64,000 bases of DNA from Veillonella tobetsuensis (GCF_001078375.1 NZ_BBXI01000009.1:186001-250000), one strand, 5' to 3'. Positions 1 to 8,471 are shown, numbered from the stretch's first letter. Made by a program: numbers and translations. The notes: generated by a model from the letters alone, not told the origin.

Positions 1-517
1 ATGGATCTAAGTATAGTTTTCTGACTTTCAAAGCACCATTTGCATCTAGTTCATAATACTTAAATTCAGTTGTATCTGTAGTAATTTTTTGATGTGGTTG
101 ATTACAATGGAATCTACGCTTAATGCGATTAGGTGCAATCCGTCCTTTAACGCCTTTATATGAGTTATATTTTCGGCTCTTACGGGAAAATGCTATTACT
201 TGCAAATTGAACTTTTGCATAATTCGTTGTAATCGTTTCTTATTAACAACAATACCTCGTGATTGTAACAAGGGTAACAATCTTCTATATCCATAGTTGG
301 GATGGTCTTTACGAATATCTTCAATAGCTATTTGTATTTGTAGATCTGAATCTACTCGGTCAAAGCGCTGTTGCCAGTACATATATGTTGCTTTTGGAAA
401 ACATAAGGCAGCAAGAATCTCAGTTAGTTTGAATTCTCTTCGGAGACTGCTAATGATTCTTGCTGCTCTTTCATTTTCCGAGCATCCTCGATGCGCAATC
501 TCCTCAATTCTTTTAAA
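1..517 (-). CDS. IS3-family transposase OrfB, partial; expressed as -1 frameshift fusion
   Basis: In the -1 frame relative to orfA the minus strand stays open from the slippery site to the window edge. It reads RREFKLTEILAALCFPKATY, then HPNYGYRRLLPLL, then ITTDTTEFKYYELD. This is the HTH_21 region followed by the start of the rve (DDE) integrase core. The Asp of TDTTEF is the expected first catalytic Asp; the other two lie outside the window. No good independent start was seen, so translation probably comes from frameshifting at T TTA AAA (511-517). Truncation is by the window, not necessarily by mutation. Confidence 0.85.
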
Positions 518-1023
518 TAGGCATTCTCTATTTGAGCATAGCGTAATTGTTTTTCTAGTTCTAAAATACGAGCTTGCTCTGGTGTTAATTCTTTTTTCTT
601 CTTTGGGTTACGAGATTTAGTATGTGTGCTAATCTTTGCTTTTTCATCTGTTCGACTCATGGTAGGTATTCGTCCTTTCGGTCGCTCGACAAAAGCATTG
701 GCCCCATATTTCATAAAATCCGATTTCCAGCGAGCTATTAATGAAGGATTATTCATCCCATATTGTAATGCAATTTGCCGATACGATAATTCACTAGTTA
801 AGTATGACTCTACCACAGCTAGCTTAAATTCTAAAGTATATCTTGTATTATTTTGCTTTCGACACAAACTATCTTTCCCAAATTCTTTAAATGCACTAAT
901 CCAACGACAAACTTGCGATGCATCCTTTACACCGTATTTCTTAGCTAAAGAGCTATATCCACCCTTGCTATTTAGATATGCAGTAACGACTTTTAATTTA
1001 AATGTTAAGCTATATTTTGCCAT
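424..1023 (-). CDS. IS3-family transposase OrfA (199 aa, two helix-turn-helix repeats)
   Basis: OrfA supplies the DNA-binding half of an IS150-type transposase. Two repeated HTH segments are visible: residues ~1-55 (KYSLTFKLKVVTAYL) and ~60-115 (RYTLEFKLAVVESYL). A basic linker (NPKKKK) and a leucine-rich coiled coil at ~140-185 follow, the usual multimerisation region. The ribosome binding site AAGGAGGT (minus strand, 1034-1041) is 10 nt before the ATG and lies inside the 3' arm of the terminal hairpin. OrfB is probably made by -1 frameshifting at the heptamer at 511-517, before the orfA stop at 424. Confidence 0.92.
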   Translation of the reverse strand: MAKYSLTFKLKVVTAYLNSKGGYSSLAKKYGVKDASQVCRWISAFKEFGKDSLCRKQNNTRYTLEFKLAVVESYLTSELSYRQIALQYGMNNPSLIARWKSDFMKYGANAFVERPKGRIPTMSRTDEKAKISTHTKSRNPKKKKELTPEQARILELEKQLRYAQIENAYLKELRRLRIEDARKMKEQQESLAVSEENSN

Positions 1024-1028
1024 AGAAA

Positions 1029-1079
1029 AACCGACCTCCTTAATGTTAAGATTTTTGGTCTAACATTAAGGGGTCGGTT
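1029..1079 (-). promoter_or_regulatory. IS terminal hairpin that can sequester the orfA ribosome binding site
   Basis: The arms AACCGACC...TTAATGTTA (1029-1048) and TAACATTAAGG...TCGGTT (1061-1079) pair over 19 bp with one bulged base. On the transposase strand the 3' arm contains AAGGAGGT. A transcript entering from outside the element would fold this hairpin and hide the site. A transcript starting inside the 5' arm would not. Protecting transposase from read-through in this way is known for other ISs; here it is inferred from the base pairing. Confidence 0.6.
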
Positions 1080-1199
1080 CAGCAAGTAAAGAAGCTGAGA
1101 GATAAATATATGGTCGGTGTAATCTTAGGTCTGCACGGCTCTTTTAAATTTAAAAGAGTTCGATTAAAGAGAATATATTCATGAAAAAAGTATATTTTG

Positions 1200-1214
1200 T
1201 AGTATAATATACTA
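1200..1214. promoter_or_regulatory. 15-nt perfect palindrome over a -10 box; likely operator of the HTH gene
   Basis: TAGTATA-A-TATACTA is a perfect palindrome and contains TATAAT at 1203-1208, 36 bases before the regulator start. The placement suggests autorepression by the XRE protein at 1244. The -35 region is weak by eye. A second palindrome at 1139-1158 (CTCTTTTAAATTTAAAAGAG) lies upstream. Confidence 0.5.
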
Positions 1215-1243
1215 AATATAGTTTTCTTGAACGGAGGATAAGA

Positions 1244-1456
1244 ATGAGAATTTTCAGTTATAAAAGATTGTTCAAAAAACTGATTGATTTAGATATGACA
1301 AACAATGAATTGATGGAAAAAGCAAAAGTAAGTAAAAGTACATTCTATAAAATGAAGAATGGGCAAAATGTGACTACGGATGTTTTGCTTAGGATTTGCA
1401 ATGCTTTGGATTGTGATATTGAGGAAATAGTGGAGTGTATAAGAATTGATAAATAG
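1244..1456 (+). CDS. Small XRE/Cro-type HTH transcriptional regulator (70 aa)
   Basis: This is a single helix-turn-helix domain filling the whole protein. Residues ~20-60 read NELMEKAKVSKSTFYKMKNG, then TDVLLRICNALDCDIEEIVE, the pattern of Cro/C1 repressors of the YozG/HTH_26 kind. An ACGGAGGA site precedes the ATG. It lies 20 nt before the nuclease gene and is probably co-transcribed with the next two genes. It likely controls the cassette through the palindrome at 1200-1214. The family is clear; the target is inferred. Confidence 0.85.
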   Translation: MRIFSYKRLFKKLIDLDMTNNELMEKAKVSKSTFYKMKNGQNVTTDVLLRICNALDCDIEEIVECIRIDK

Positions 1457-1476
1457 ATTTTGAAAGGAGGTTAATT

Positions 1477-2505
1477 ATGGATAAAGAAAAGTACTACATG
1501 AACTTACCAAAAGATTTATCTGGAAGCATAGCTAAAAATCGCTTTAGATTAGAATTATTATGGGGAATTAGTAAAATAATAGATGAACATAAAGCAAACA
1601 ATGAATATACGATAATTTTTGATTTTAAATGTGATATCGAACTGCATAAAGATGATGAATTGAATTTTTACCAAATCAAGACGAAAAAAAGTGGTAATTA
1701 TAATTCGAATAACTTATGTAAGAAAGGCAATAATGAGAATAATTCTATTTTAGGGAAATTATATGCTTTATATTCACCAAATTACAATATAAAATTAGCA
1801 ATTGTATGTAATAAACAACTTAAAATCAATAATAAGGAAATTGATTTTCCTGAGCAATGTTTTGGAGATTTAGATCAGGATGTACTTGATGATGTTAGGG
1901 AAAAGTTGTGTACAGAATTAAATTTAAACACTGTGTGTTTAGATAATGTATTTTATATATTTGATAACATGGATTTATTAAATCCAGAGGATTCTATTAG
2001 AGGAAAATTAGTAGAATCTTTCGTTGATATTAAAGGCGAAGAACCTCAAAATCCGAATGCATTATATAGACTGGTCTTTGATTCTGTTAAAGAAAAAGCT
2101 TCTTATGAATTTGATTCCGGTACTTATGAAGATGTTGTAAAAAATAAAGGTATTACAAGAAGTGAATTTGATAAAATGTTAAATGCACATAAAAAGGAAT
2201 CTAAAAATGGAATCAATGAAACACAGGAGTATATAAATAACCTGTCATTAGCTATGCGAAGAAGATATAATACAGCACTGGGTAATATACTTGAAACTCA
2301 GCAAAGTAAGTCTTTACGATTAATAAAGATAAAAATTTATAATTATATTAAGGAACATGAAGACTCATTAGACGATATTGAAAGTTATTTAAAAGAAATA
2401 TCAAAATTATTTGATGACGATTTTGATGTGGAATTTACTGATGATATGAAATCAGTTCAATACATAATGATTTACTATATGTATGCTTCAGGAGGAATTT
2501 TATAA
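1477..2505 (+). CDS. DUF4297-like endonuclease, putative effector of an ABC-three-component system
   Basis: 342 aa. The N-terminus resembles the DUF4297 (Cap4-type) restriction-endonuclease-fold domain. After SIAKNRFRLELLWGISKII come FDFKCDIEL (48-56) and YQIKTK (65-70), the acidic and Q-x-K elements of a PD-(D/E)XK nuclease variant. The C-terminal ~150 residues are helical and not recognised. AAAGGAGG precedes the start. The stop overlaps the ATPase start by one base (TAATG), so the two genes are translationally coupled. Pairing such a nuclease with a DUF2326 ATPase is the layout of ABC-3C conflict systems. Function is inferred from these partial motifs and the neighbour. Confidence 0.7.
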   Translation: MDKEKYYMNLPKDLSGSIAKNRFRLELLWGISKIIDEHKANNEYTIIFDFKCDIELHKDDELNFYQIKTKKSGNYNSNNLCKKGNNENNSILGKLYALYSPNYNIKLAIVCNKQLKINNKEIDFPEQCFGDLDQDVLDDVREKLCTELNLNTVCLDNVFYIFDNMDLLNPEDSIRGKLVESFVDIKGEEPQNPNALYRLVFDSVKEKASYEFDSGTYEDVVKNKGITRSEFDKMLNAHKKESKNGINETQEYINNLSLAMRRRYNTALGNILETQQSKSLRLIKIKIYNYIKEHEDSLDDIESYLKEISKLFDDDFDVEFTDDMKSVQYIMIYYMYASGGIL

Positions 2506-4187
2506 TGAATGTTATATTTGACAAAATATATATATTTGATGTTGTAAAAAAAGAGGCTTATTCAACAGAATTTAAAAAAGGAGTTAATATTATTACATCG
2601 AGTGATATAGATGGAACAGATAGAGGAAAATCAGTTTTATTAAGAAGCTTATACCATGCTTTGGGTGCGGATTCTCACTTTGACTCGAAATGGGGAGAAA
2701 AAGATAAGGTCTATATTTTATTTTTTAAGGTGGATAATAAAGATTTTTCGATTTATAGATCTCAAAAATTATTTAAAATATTTAATGCAAAAGGTGATAT
2801 TATTTTTACTACTATTCATAGAAGTGAATTAGCAGATTTTTTTGGCAATTTATTTAATTTTTCTATATGGTTGCCGCAAAAAAATACAAATCAATTAGTA
2901 ATAGCACCCCCTGCATATAGTTTTTTACTGAACTTTTTAGATCAAGATGAATACATCGGTACAAAATTTAATTCGTTTAAAAGTCTTGCTCAGTTCAGTA
3001 ATTTTAAACTTAATGTTATTTACTCACATTTGGGCATTTACAATAAAGAATATTTCGAATTTGTGAAACAAAAAGAAGAATTAGAACTTGAAATTAAAAG
3101 TAAGAAAGAAGAAATAGAAGAACTAATTAAAATGAAAGACAGAACCAATTTAATTTTGGATGGTTTTTCATGTCCGGAAACAAGCCATGCCTTAGAAAAT
3201 GAGCTTAATATAGAAACTCAAAAATATTCATCGCTGATTAATGAAATGAATTCAGTAAGGAATAAGCTTGTTGACTTGAGAAATCAATTAGTTGAACAGA
3301 ATATCACTTTATCTCAAATATCTAAATTTGAGACAAAAGAAGAAAAGGAAATAAAAACTATTTTAAAATCAAAAGTTTGTCCTGAATGTCATTCTGTTTT
3401 AGATTCGACTTTGGAACTAAGGAGTAAGAGGTATAATCATATTAATAATGCTCTTAGTCTGAAAGATGCAATAAAAACAGAAAATGCCCATATTGAAGAT
3501 GAAATACTTAAAAATGAGGAAATATATTCAAACTTGACTTTGACGTTGGAGGAGCATAATAAAAAGATTTGTAAAAACAAAAAGGAAATCAAAGACTATA
3601 TCAAGTTCAGAGGACTAAATAAACTAATCGATGAAATTAATAATGATTTGACTATTAATAGCAGAATTATCGACAGCACAAAGGAGGCTCTAAAACCACT
3701 ACAGAAAGAATTTAAAAGTGTTAAAGATAAAATGAAATCTGTTGATGAAAATTACTATTATTTGATTGATAAATTAAAAATAAGATTCAATTTAAATGAG
3801 TTGGAAGCTGACAGTTACGAACAACTATCTAAAAATTTTTGTGCAAGTGGAAGCAACAAACCATTATCAACTGTTATATGGTATCTAACACTCAATGATT
3901 TAAAACAGAAATTTAATCCTGAAGGAACAACATTTCCAATGGTTTTTGATAGCCCTAATAATGCGGAGACAGACCAAGAGAAGAAACAGGCATTAGTCGA
4001 GTATATTATGGAATCATCAGATCAATTTAGCCAGTTAATTGTTTCGGCAATAGGATTTTCAGAAAAAGATTATAGCATTAATTCGAATATAAATATAAAA
4101 GTTTTAGAAAATGAAAAGTATAGCTTACTAAATAATGAGATGTATGTTCAGAATTATGAGCTTTTACAATGTATGAATGATGCTTAA
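2505..4187 (+). CDS. DUF2326-like ABC/SMC-type ATPase with zinc hook
   Basis: 560 aa. The N-terminal P-loop is atypical: residues 34-43 read DIDGTDRGKS, with Gly-Lys-Ser kept. Two coiled-coil arms follow (~185-265 and ~310-440), joined near residue 291 by a CPEC zinc-hook-like motif. The C-terminal Walker B region is FPMVFDSPNN (~476-485). This is the Rad50/SMC-like plan of DUF2326 proteins, the ATPase partner in ABC-3C systems, thought to sense DNA or invasion and gate the effector. Base composition is much more AT-rich than core genes nearby. The cassette sits between an IS and a relaxase fragment, which suggests transfer. Confidence 0.75.
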   Translation: MNVIFDKIYIFDVVKKEAYSTEFKKGVNIITSSDIDGTDRGKSVLLRSLYHALGADSHFDSKWGEKDKVYILFFKVDNKDFSIYRSQKLFKIFNAKGDIIFTTIHRSELADFFGNLFNFSIWLPQKNTNQLVIAPPAYSFLLNFLDQDEYIGTKFNSFKSLAQFSNFKLNVIYSHLGIYNKEYFEFVKQKEELELEIKSKKEEIEELIKMKDRTNLILDGFSCPETSHALENELNIETQKYSSLINEMNSVRNKLVDLRNQLVEQNITLSQISKFETKEEKEIKTILKSKVCPECHSVLDSTLELRSKRYNHINNALSLKDAIKTENAHIEDEILKNEEIYSNLTLTLEEHNKKICKNKKEIKDYIKFRGLNKLIDEINNDLTINSRIIDSTKEALKPLQKEFKSVKDKMKSVDENYYYLIDKLKIRFNLNELEADSYEQLSKNFCASGSNKPLSTVIWYLTLNDLKQKFNPEGTTFPMVFDSPNNAETDQEKKQALVEYIMESSDQFSQLIVSAIGFSEKDYSINSNINIKVLENEKYSLLNNEMYVQNYELLQCMNDA

Positions 4188-4213
4188 TATAGTAGGGGTT
4201 AATAAGGAGATGG

Positions 4214-4378
4214 TTATCTCTTCATTTCCTTACCCATATAAATTCCATAATTTTTTCGTATTTTGTAAAGCTCGTCCATCGTGGTTTTTGAGGACGAATA
4301 CTCTTGCATGAGGGGATTTTTCTTTTCTTGCAATTTATCAAGTCTGTCTAAAATATCCTTTGAATTTGGCAGCTTTTG
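4214..4378 (-). pseudogene. C-terminal fragment of a mobilisation relaxase
   Basis: On the minus strand an open frame of 54 codons ends at TAA (4214-4216). It reads ILDRLDKLQEKKNPLMQEY, then DELYKIRKNYGIYMGKEMKR. I recognise this as the conserved C-terminal tail of relaxases from Clostridia-type conjugative or mobilisable elements. It has no start. Its upstream end coincides with the solo IS end at 4377, so the rest of the gene was lost there. It marks 1082-4376 as debris of a mobilisable element. The recognition is from memory of the family, not a search. Confidence 0.6.
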
Positions 4379-4430
4379 AACCGACCTCTTAATGTTAGAC
4401 CAAAATCTTAACGTTAAGGAGATTGGTTCA
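4377..4430. repeat. Solo copy of the IS3-family terminal hairpin
   Basis: The 54 bases start TGAACCGACC and end GATTGGTTCA. They match the first ~50 bases of the element at 1-1081, including the loop with GACCAAAA and the TTAAGGAG site, but in the opposite orientation. No transposase follows. The two outer ends face each other across 1082-4376. No matching 3-bp flanking duplication was seen (TTT left, GTC right). It is either the remnant of a deleted IS copy or a non-autonomous mini-element. Confidence 0.7.
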
Positions 4431-4432
4431 GT

Positions 4433-4457
4433 CTCTTACTTCGGTAAGAGGCTTTTT
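4433..4457 (+). terminator. Rho-independent terminator
   Basis: CTCTTAC-TTCG-GTAAGAG followed by GCTTTTT. It directly follows the IS remnant and precedes the ankyrin gene by ~90 bases. The gene it originally served is not present. Confidence 0.75.
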
Positions 4458-4545
4458 CTATATCAAAAGTTACAATAAATTTAGTATAATTAAACTATGA
4501 ATCATTAGTATACATATAAGGTCGTATTATAAGGGAGAGACACAT

Positions 4546-5607
4546 ATGATACATCTTAAGGACTTAGGCACTTTTGAATCTGTACCAGATTTAGTGACAG
4601 ATATTATAAATGGAAATATTACTGCTCTTGAAAGCGAGTTAAAAAGTGGTTGGGATATTCATAAATCTATACAAATTGGTAAATATAGTGAGTATTCACC
4701 TCTACAATTAGCGTTAGTGATGGAATGTTTGCCAAGTGTGAAATGGTTAGTTGAACATGGCGTAGATCTAAATGATGAAGAAAATCCAAGCTTCTTATTA
4801 GCAGTACGGTATGGTAATCAAGAGATTATAGATTATGTTGTGGCTCATGGTGCTAACATTCATGCTTTGAACTGTGTGAACGTAGATGCCTTTCAAGCCG
4901 CTTTATATGGCAAGAAATATGAGAACTTACAACTCATTCATGATTTAGGACATTCAGTACAGAAATATGGTGGACGAGCTTTCAGAAATGTTATTACAGA
5001 CCAAGACTATGAGGTTCTAGATTTCTTTATTACTAATGGTGTAGATATCAACTACAATAAACCTGATTCTGTGTATCCATTTAAGCCAACCCCACTATGT
5101 GTAGCAGCTCGGTATGTGGATTTACTGATGTGTAAATATTTGGTAGAACATGGTGCTGATGTAACCATCACGGAAAAGGATGGTATGCGTCCCTATAGCA
5201 TTGCTATTGAAAAAGGCGATATGGAAATGGCTGAGTATTTTAAAAATTTAGAGCCTGCTGAGTACCATGATAAACAGAATAAAATGGATCAATTAAAACC
5301 GTTTAAACTACCAAAGGGACTAGTATCATTTTTAGAGGGAGATAATCTTTACTTTGAATTGCCAGACTCAGATTTTATCTCTATAGAGTTCTTACCTTTA
5401 CTTGATACAGTTCCATTTAAATGGGGTCGTCGTAAACTATTACGTTTATCTAAAGAGCTAGGTGAGTACAACGATTATCAAATTGTTTGGGACCCTAAAT
5501 CTAAAAAGATTTCCTGTTATGATATGGAACATCAAGAACTACGAGAGCTCTGTAAATTTGATGAGTTTATAGAGGATATGGCAGGGCAATTAGAAACTTT
5601 GTTTTAA
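4546..5607 (+). CDS. Ankyrin-repeat protein (353 aa), immunity-like
   Basis: Residues ~20-240 are ankyrin repeats, for example SPLQLALVMECLPSVKWLVE, GNQEIIDYVVAHGANIHAL and TPLCVAARYVDLLMCKYLVE. There is no signal peptide. The ~110-residue tail (LKPFKLPKGLVSFLEGDNLY onward) is not recognised. AGGGAGAG precedes the ATG. It opens a run of co-directional genes with SMI1/KNR4-like and DUF4375-like members. Ankyrin proteins in that setting are often immunity proteins against polymorphic toxins. The fold is clear; the role is inferred from context. Confidence 0.75.
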   Translation: MIHLKDLGTFESVPDLVTDIINGNITALESELKSGWDIHKSIQIGKYSEYSPLQLALVMECLPSVKWLVEHGVDLNDEENPSFLLAVRYGNQEIIDYVVAHGANIHALNCVNVDAFQAALYGKKYENLQLIHDLGHSVQKYGGRAFRNVITDQDYEVLDFFITNGVDINYNKPDSVYPFKPTPLCVAARYVDLLMCKYLVEHGADVTITEKDGMRPYSIAIEKGDMEMAEYFKNLEPAEYHDKQNKMDQLKPFKLPKGLVSFLEGDNLYFELPDSDFISIEFLPLLDTVPFKWGRRKLLRLSKELGEYNDYQIVWDPKSKKISCYDMEHQELRELCKFDEFIEDMAGQLETLF

Positions 5608-5635
5608 TGGATATCGTAAAGGAGAGGCGATACAT

Positions 5636-6055
5636 ATGATAGATACATTTGAGAAAACATATACGGATTGGTCCATTGATGTAGGCACCTATAAATATGA
5701 AGGTATTACACTGAATGAAGTTGAACAAAATCTGTATGCTATTGAGGACCAAGAGCAAGACTTTGTAGTTATTTCTCCATCAAAGGCAATCTCCATAGAT
5801 AATAAACTATATAACTTTGTACAGGTTTGTAGTGATCAAGATACCGATTTATTACATATAGAGCTTAGTGTAACTAATGATGGTGACCGAGGCGCCATCA
5901 TATATGGTAAGAATGAGCTGGGCCACCAAGAGGTGTTACAGATCATAGAAGACTTTATTGCACATCATAAGGTTCCAACATTAGATGATTGGGAAATCGT
6001 GTTAGATTTAAGACCTAAGATGGAAAGCTATGTAAAGGATACTGAAAATGATTAA
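5636..6055 (+). CDS. Unrecognised acidic 139-aa protein
   Basis: A well-formed gene: GGAGAGGCG precedes the ATG, 28 nt after the ankyrin gene. The protein is acidic, soluble and without membrane segments. It has alternating beta-type stretches (FVVISPSKAISIDNKLYNFV, LLHIELSVTNDGDRGAIIYG) and a C-terminal helix. Its stop overlaps the next start by 8 bases, so the two are coupled. I do not recognise the family. Size, acidity and neighbours fit a small immunity protein. Confidence 0.6.
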   Translation: MIDTFEKTYTDWSIDVGTYKYEGITLNEVEQNLYAIEDQEQDFVVISPSKAISIDNKLYNFVQVCSDQDTDLLHIELSVTNDGDRGAIIYGKNELGHQEVLQIIEDFIAHHKVPTLDDWEIVLDLRPKMESYVKDTEND

Positions 6056-6407
6056 TGAGATAATATATGATGAACAGTTAAGACAATATACATTGACCTA
6101 TGAAGGCATACAATTTTGTTGGGATGAGAAGCCAACGGATGCTAATGTAAATACTGCTAAATTATTAGCTACTAATTATCATAAGAATATAGATTCCATT
6201 GTTACTTTCATTCATAACGAAATTCTAGATTGGTATGGCGATGTCACTATTGATGAAGTGAAAACACGGATAGGTATGCCTATTATTGAACCAGAGCGAG
6301 ATGCTGTGACCTATTGTGAGCAAACCTTTGATGATACGCACATCTTTTCCTTTACATTTTGGGATAATGAATTCAAAGATTTACATTACTTTGCCATAGA
6401 TGGATAA
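6048..6407 (+). CDS. Unrecognised 119-aa protein
   Basis: It starts inside the end of the preceding gene (ATGATTAATGAG, 8-base overlap), indicating coupled translation. The protein is acidic and cytosolic. Its start pattern, INEIIYDEQLRQYTLTYEGI followed by Q-F-x-W and later ILDWYGDVTIDEV, resembles small immunity or DUF2262-type domains, but the match is too weak to name. It has no signal or membrane segment. Confidence 0.55.
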   Translation: MINEIIYDEQLRQYTLTYEGIQFCWDEKPTDANVNTAKLLATNYHKNIDSIVTFIHNEILDWYGDVTIDEVKTRIGMPIIEPERDAVTYCEQTFDDTHIFSFTFWDNEFKDLHYFAIDG

Positions 6408-6455
6408 TATATTCTCCAATGATTTAGTTACTATCAATAGCATGCGGAGTCTATT

Positions 6456-6926
6456 ATGTTATATACACCGAATAACCTTTTGTATAAGTATATTCGCTAT
6501 CGATTTAGACGGATTAAGATTCAATGTAATATGGTATACAATGTAACACCAGAGGAAGAAGATGAGATTTGCCGTAATTTATTAAAAAAGAGAGCGAAGG
6601 TATTAATTCCTGTTGGCATAGTATATGGTTTGATATTTGCCCTTACTTTCACTTGGCTATTAGGCACAAGTGAGGAATTGAACCCATTAATGCAATGGGA
6701 AGTAAGAGTTATTGACTATGTTATACCATTTTTAAATACCGTTGATTTTAAGTGGTATGCGTATTCACTGAATTTATTGTGGGCAGCCCTTATATTGGCC
6801 CCTGTCGGGATTATTAACGTATCTCCTTATATCATTTTTTCCTATATTATAGATACCATTTTGATACGGCGTGAGGTGAAAGCTTTAATAAAAAAATATT
6901 CTATTGATGACATAAAATGTGGTTAG
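6456..6926 (+). CDS. Small membrane protein, two predicted TM segments (156 aa)
   Basis: Two hydrophobic segments are visible: residues ~48-68 (VLIPVGIVYGLIFALTFTWL) and ~105-135 (SLNLLWAALILAPVGIINV onward), with a charged N-terminus and a lysine-rich tail. GCGGAG lies 8 nt before the ATG at 6456; a later Met (near 6532) is possible but has no such site. No known domain was recognised. It sits between small acidic genes and the SMI1-like gene in the same direction. Confidence 0.6.
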   Translation: MLYTPNNLLYKYIRYRFRRIKIQCNMVYNVTPEEEDEICRNLLKKRAKVLIPVGIVYGLIFALTFTWLLGTSEELNPLMQWEVRVIDYVIPFLNTVDFKWYAYSLNLLWAALILAPVGIINVSPYIIFSYIIDTILIRREVKALIKKYSIDDIKCG

Positions 6927-6956
6927 ATTTTATCTATTTGACTAGGAGCGAGTATT

Positions 6957-8471
6957 ATGAGTCATCTAAAAGATTTCAATTGGACTGGATTTTGGAAAGA
7001 CACCGATTATGCATTTGAGTCCTATATAGGTAGAGAGGTTACCGATGAGGATATTAAGAATGCTGAAGCTGAACTAGGTTATACATTGCCTGCAGCATAT
7101 ATTGAACTACTTAAAAACCATAATGGTGGTGTAGTAAAGAAAAATTGTTTTATTAACGATGATGACGATTGTGTATATATAACAGGAATATATGGCATCG
7201 ATAGAGATAAAAAATACTCTCTTTTAGGTGAGATGGGTAATGAATTTTGGATTTCAAAAGTAAAATATCCCCCTATCGGTATCGTTGTAGCCGATACGAT
7301 TTCCGGCGGTCACGACATGATTTTCCTCGATTATCGTGAGTGCGGTCCAACCGGTGAACCTAAGGTAGTTCGTGTAGACCAAGAATGTGATTACTCAATT
7401 ACTCTGTTAGCAGATAACTTTGGTGACTTTATTAAGAACTTATATTTCAGTATAGAAGACATTACGGATGAAGAGTTTCAAGAATTAAGTGATGTGGAAA
7501 AGGTTAAGCTCCTTAATGAACAAGAGGGCATCGATATCAAGCGTGCGATGGAGTTATTAACTAACATAGGCATCGATAATTTGTCTCCTATATTGTTAAG
7601 CGCCTTAGGACGTATGTATAACAATAATGGCCGCGCAGCAGAGGCTATCGAGTTATTTGATCGTATAGATGAGGCACATCGTGATTGGTCTTGGTATTAT
7701 CGGTGTGGCTATGCTCATGGGATGCTAGGGTATGGTAAGAGCTATGAATCTGAACATGTACAGAAGGCATTACAATTAATAGAAACAGGCATAAAAATGA
7801 CGAAAGAAGCCCATTTAGATAAACAACTTGGTTGGTGCTGTGAAGTAGTAAAATATCACCTATTTAAAATCAAGCCGAAACAGTACAAGGAGGATTATCC
7901 TGTGATATTTGAAACCATTAAGAATGTATTTGATAAGAAAAACAGTCAAGATGCTACAGAAGGTAAAGATGTCGAAGACGTTAATGAATGCGATGAAGAT
8001 AACTATCCTACATATGATGAAGTGCATTGGATATTTAACAAACATACGTATAGTAGAGATGAGTTTTCAAAAGAATATAATAAAATTGTAGAAAAATATG
8101 TAGATGATGATCAAGCAGATGACGATGATAGATTAGAAGAACCTGAAATTCTAGTAACCTATGAAGCTTGGATTGAAAGTGAAGACCAACTCTTTGATAA
8201 TGAACGTGTTACCGATGAAGAGTTGCTGGAAGAAGATAAAGAAGATGGCATGTGGCAGGAAGAAATTATGGCTCATCTTGTTGCGGATAATGGTACATAT
8301 TTTACTAGAGAAGAATTACTCTTTAAATTGCACAATTTAATGGCAAATAAAGAATTAGGCGATCATGTATTCTTTGAAGGTATTGAATACGAAGGCCATG
8401 AATGTGAAGGATATGGGCTAATAGATAATGAAGACGGTATACCTGTATTCTATATTGTTTGTGGTAGCTAG
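6957..8471 (+). CDS. SMI1/KNR4 (SUKH)-domain protein with TPR-like middle region (504 aa)
   Basis: Residues ~15-165 form a SMI1/KNR4 domain: VTDEDIKNAEAELGYTLPAA, YIELLKNHNGG, then GIDRDKKYSLLGE and the DTISGGHD stretch. SUKH proteins are common immunity proteins of polymorphic and contact-dependent toxins. Residues ~180-320 are helical repeats (LGRMYNNNGRAAEAIELFDR) that closely resemble the start of the next gene. Then come an acidic segment (~320-420) and a short unrecognised C-terminal domain. AGGAGC precedes the ATG. The immunity role is inferred from the family. Confidence 0.8.
   Translation: MSHLKDFNWTGFWKDTDYAFESYIGREVTDEDIKNAEAELGYTLPAAYIELLKNHNGGVVKKNCFINDDDDCVYITGIYGIDRDKKYSLLGEMGNEFWISKVKYPPIGIVVADTISGGHDMIFLDYRECGPTGEPKVVRVDQECDYSITLLADNFGDFIKNLYFSIEDITDEEFQELSDVEKVKLLNEQEGIDIKRAMELLTNIGIDNLSPILLSALGRMYNNNGRAAEAIELFDRIDEAHRDWSWYYRCGYAHGMLGYGKSYESEHVQKALQLIETGIKMTKEAHLDKQLGWCCEVVKYHLFKIKPKQYKEDYPVIFETIKNVFDKKNSQDATEGKDVEDVNECDEDNYPTYDEVHWIFNKHTYSRDEFSKEYNKIVEKYVDDDQADDDDRLEEPEILVTYEAWIESEDQLFDNERVTDEELLEEDKEDGMWQEEIMAHLVADNGTYFTREELLFKLHNLMANKELGDHVFFEGIEYEGHECEGYGLIDNEDGIPVFYIVCGS

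Larger units (their letters stand above)
1..1081 (-). mobile_element. IS3-family (IS150-like) insertion sequence, cut by left window edge
   Basis: The element reads leftward. Its outer end is at 1081, where the minus strand begins TGAACCGACC, with the TG terminus typical of IS3 elements. Inside are orfA (424-1023) and the start of orfB (from 517 to beyond base 1). The terminal 50 bases (1029-1079) form an almost perfect 19-bp hairpin. The far end and any target duplication lie outside the window. A solo copy of the same end lies at 4377-4430. Confidence 0.9.

Noticed and set aside
626-1063. Plus-strand reading frames across the IS
   Set aside because: They lie opposite orfA, have no ribosome site and read no known domain.
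1139-1158. Terminator upstream of the HTH gene
   Set aside because: The 20-base palindrome is perfect but is all A/T at the centre with no loop and no T tract after it.
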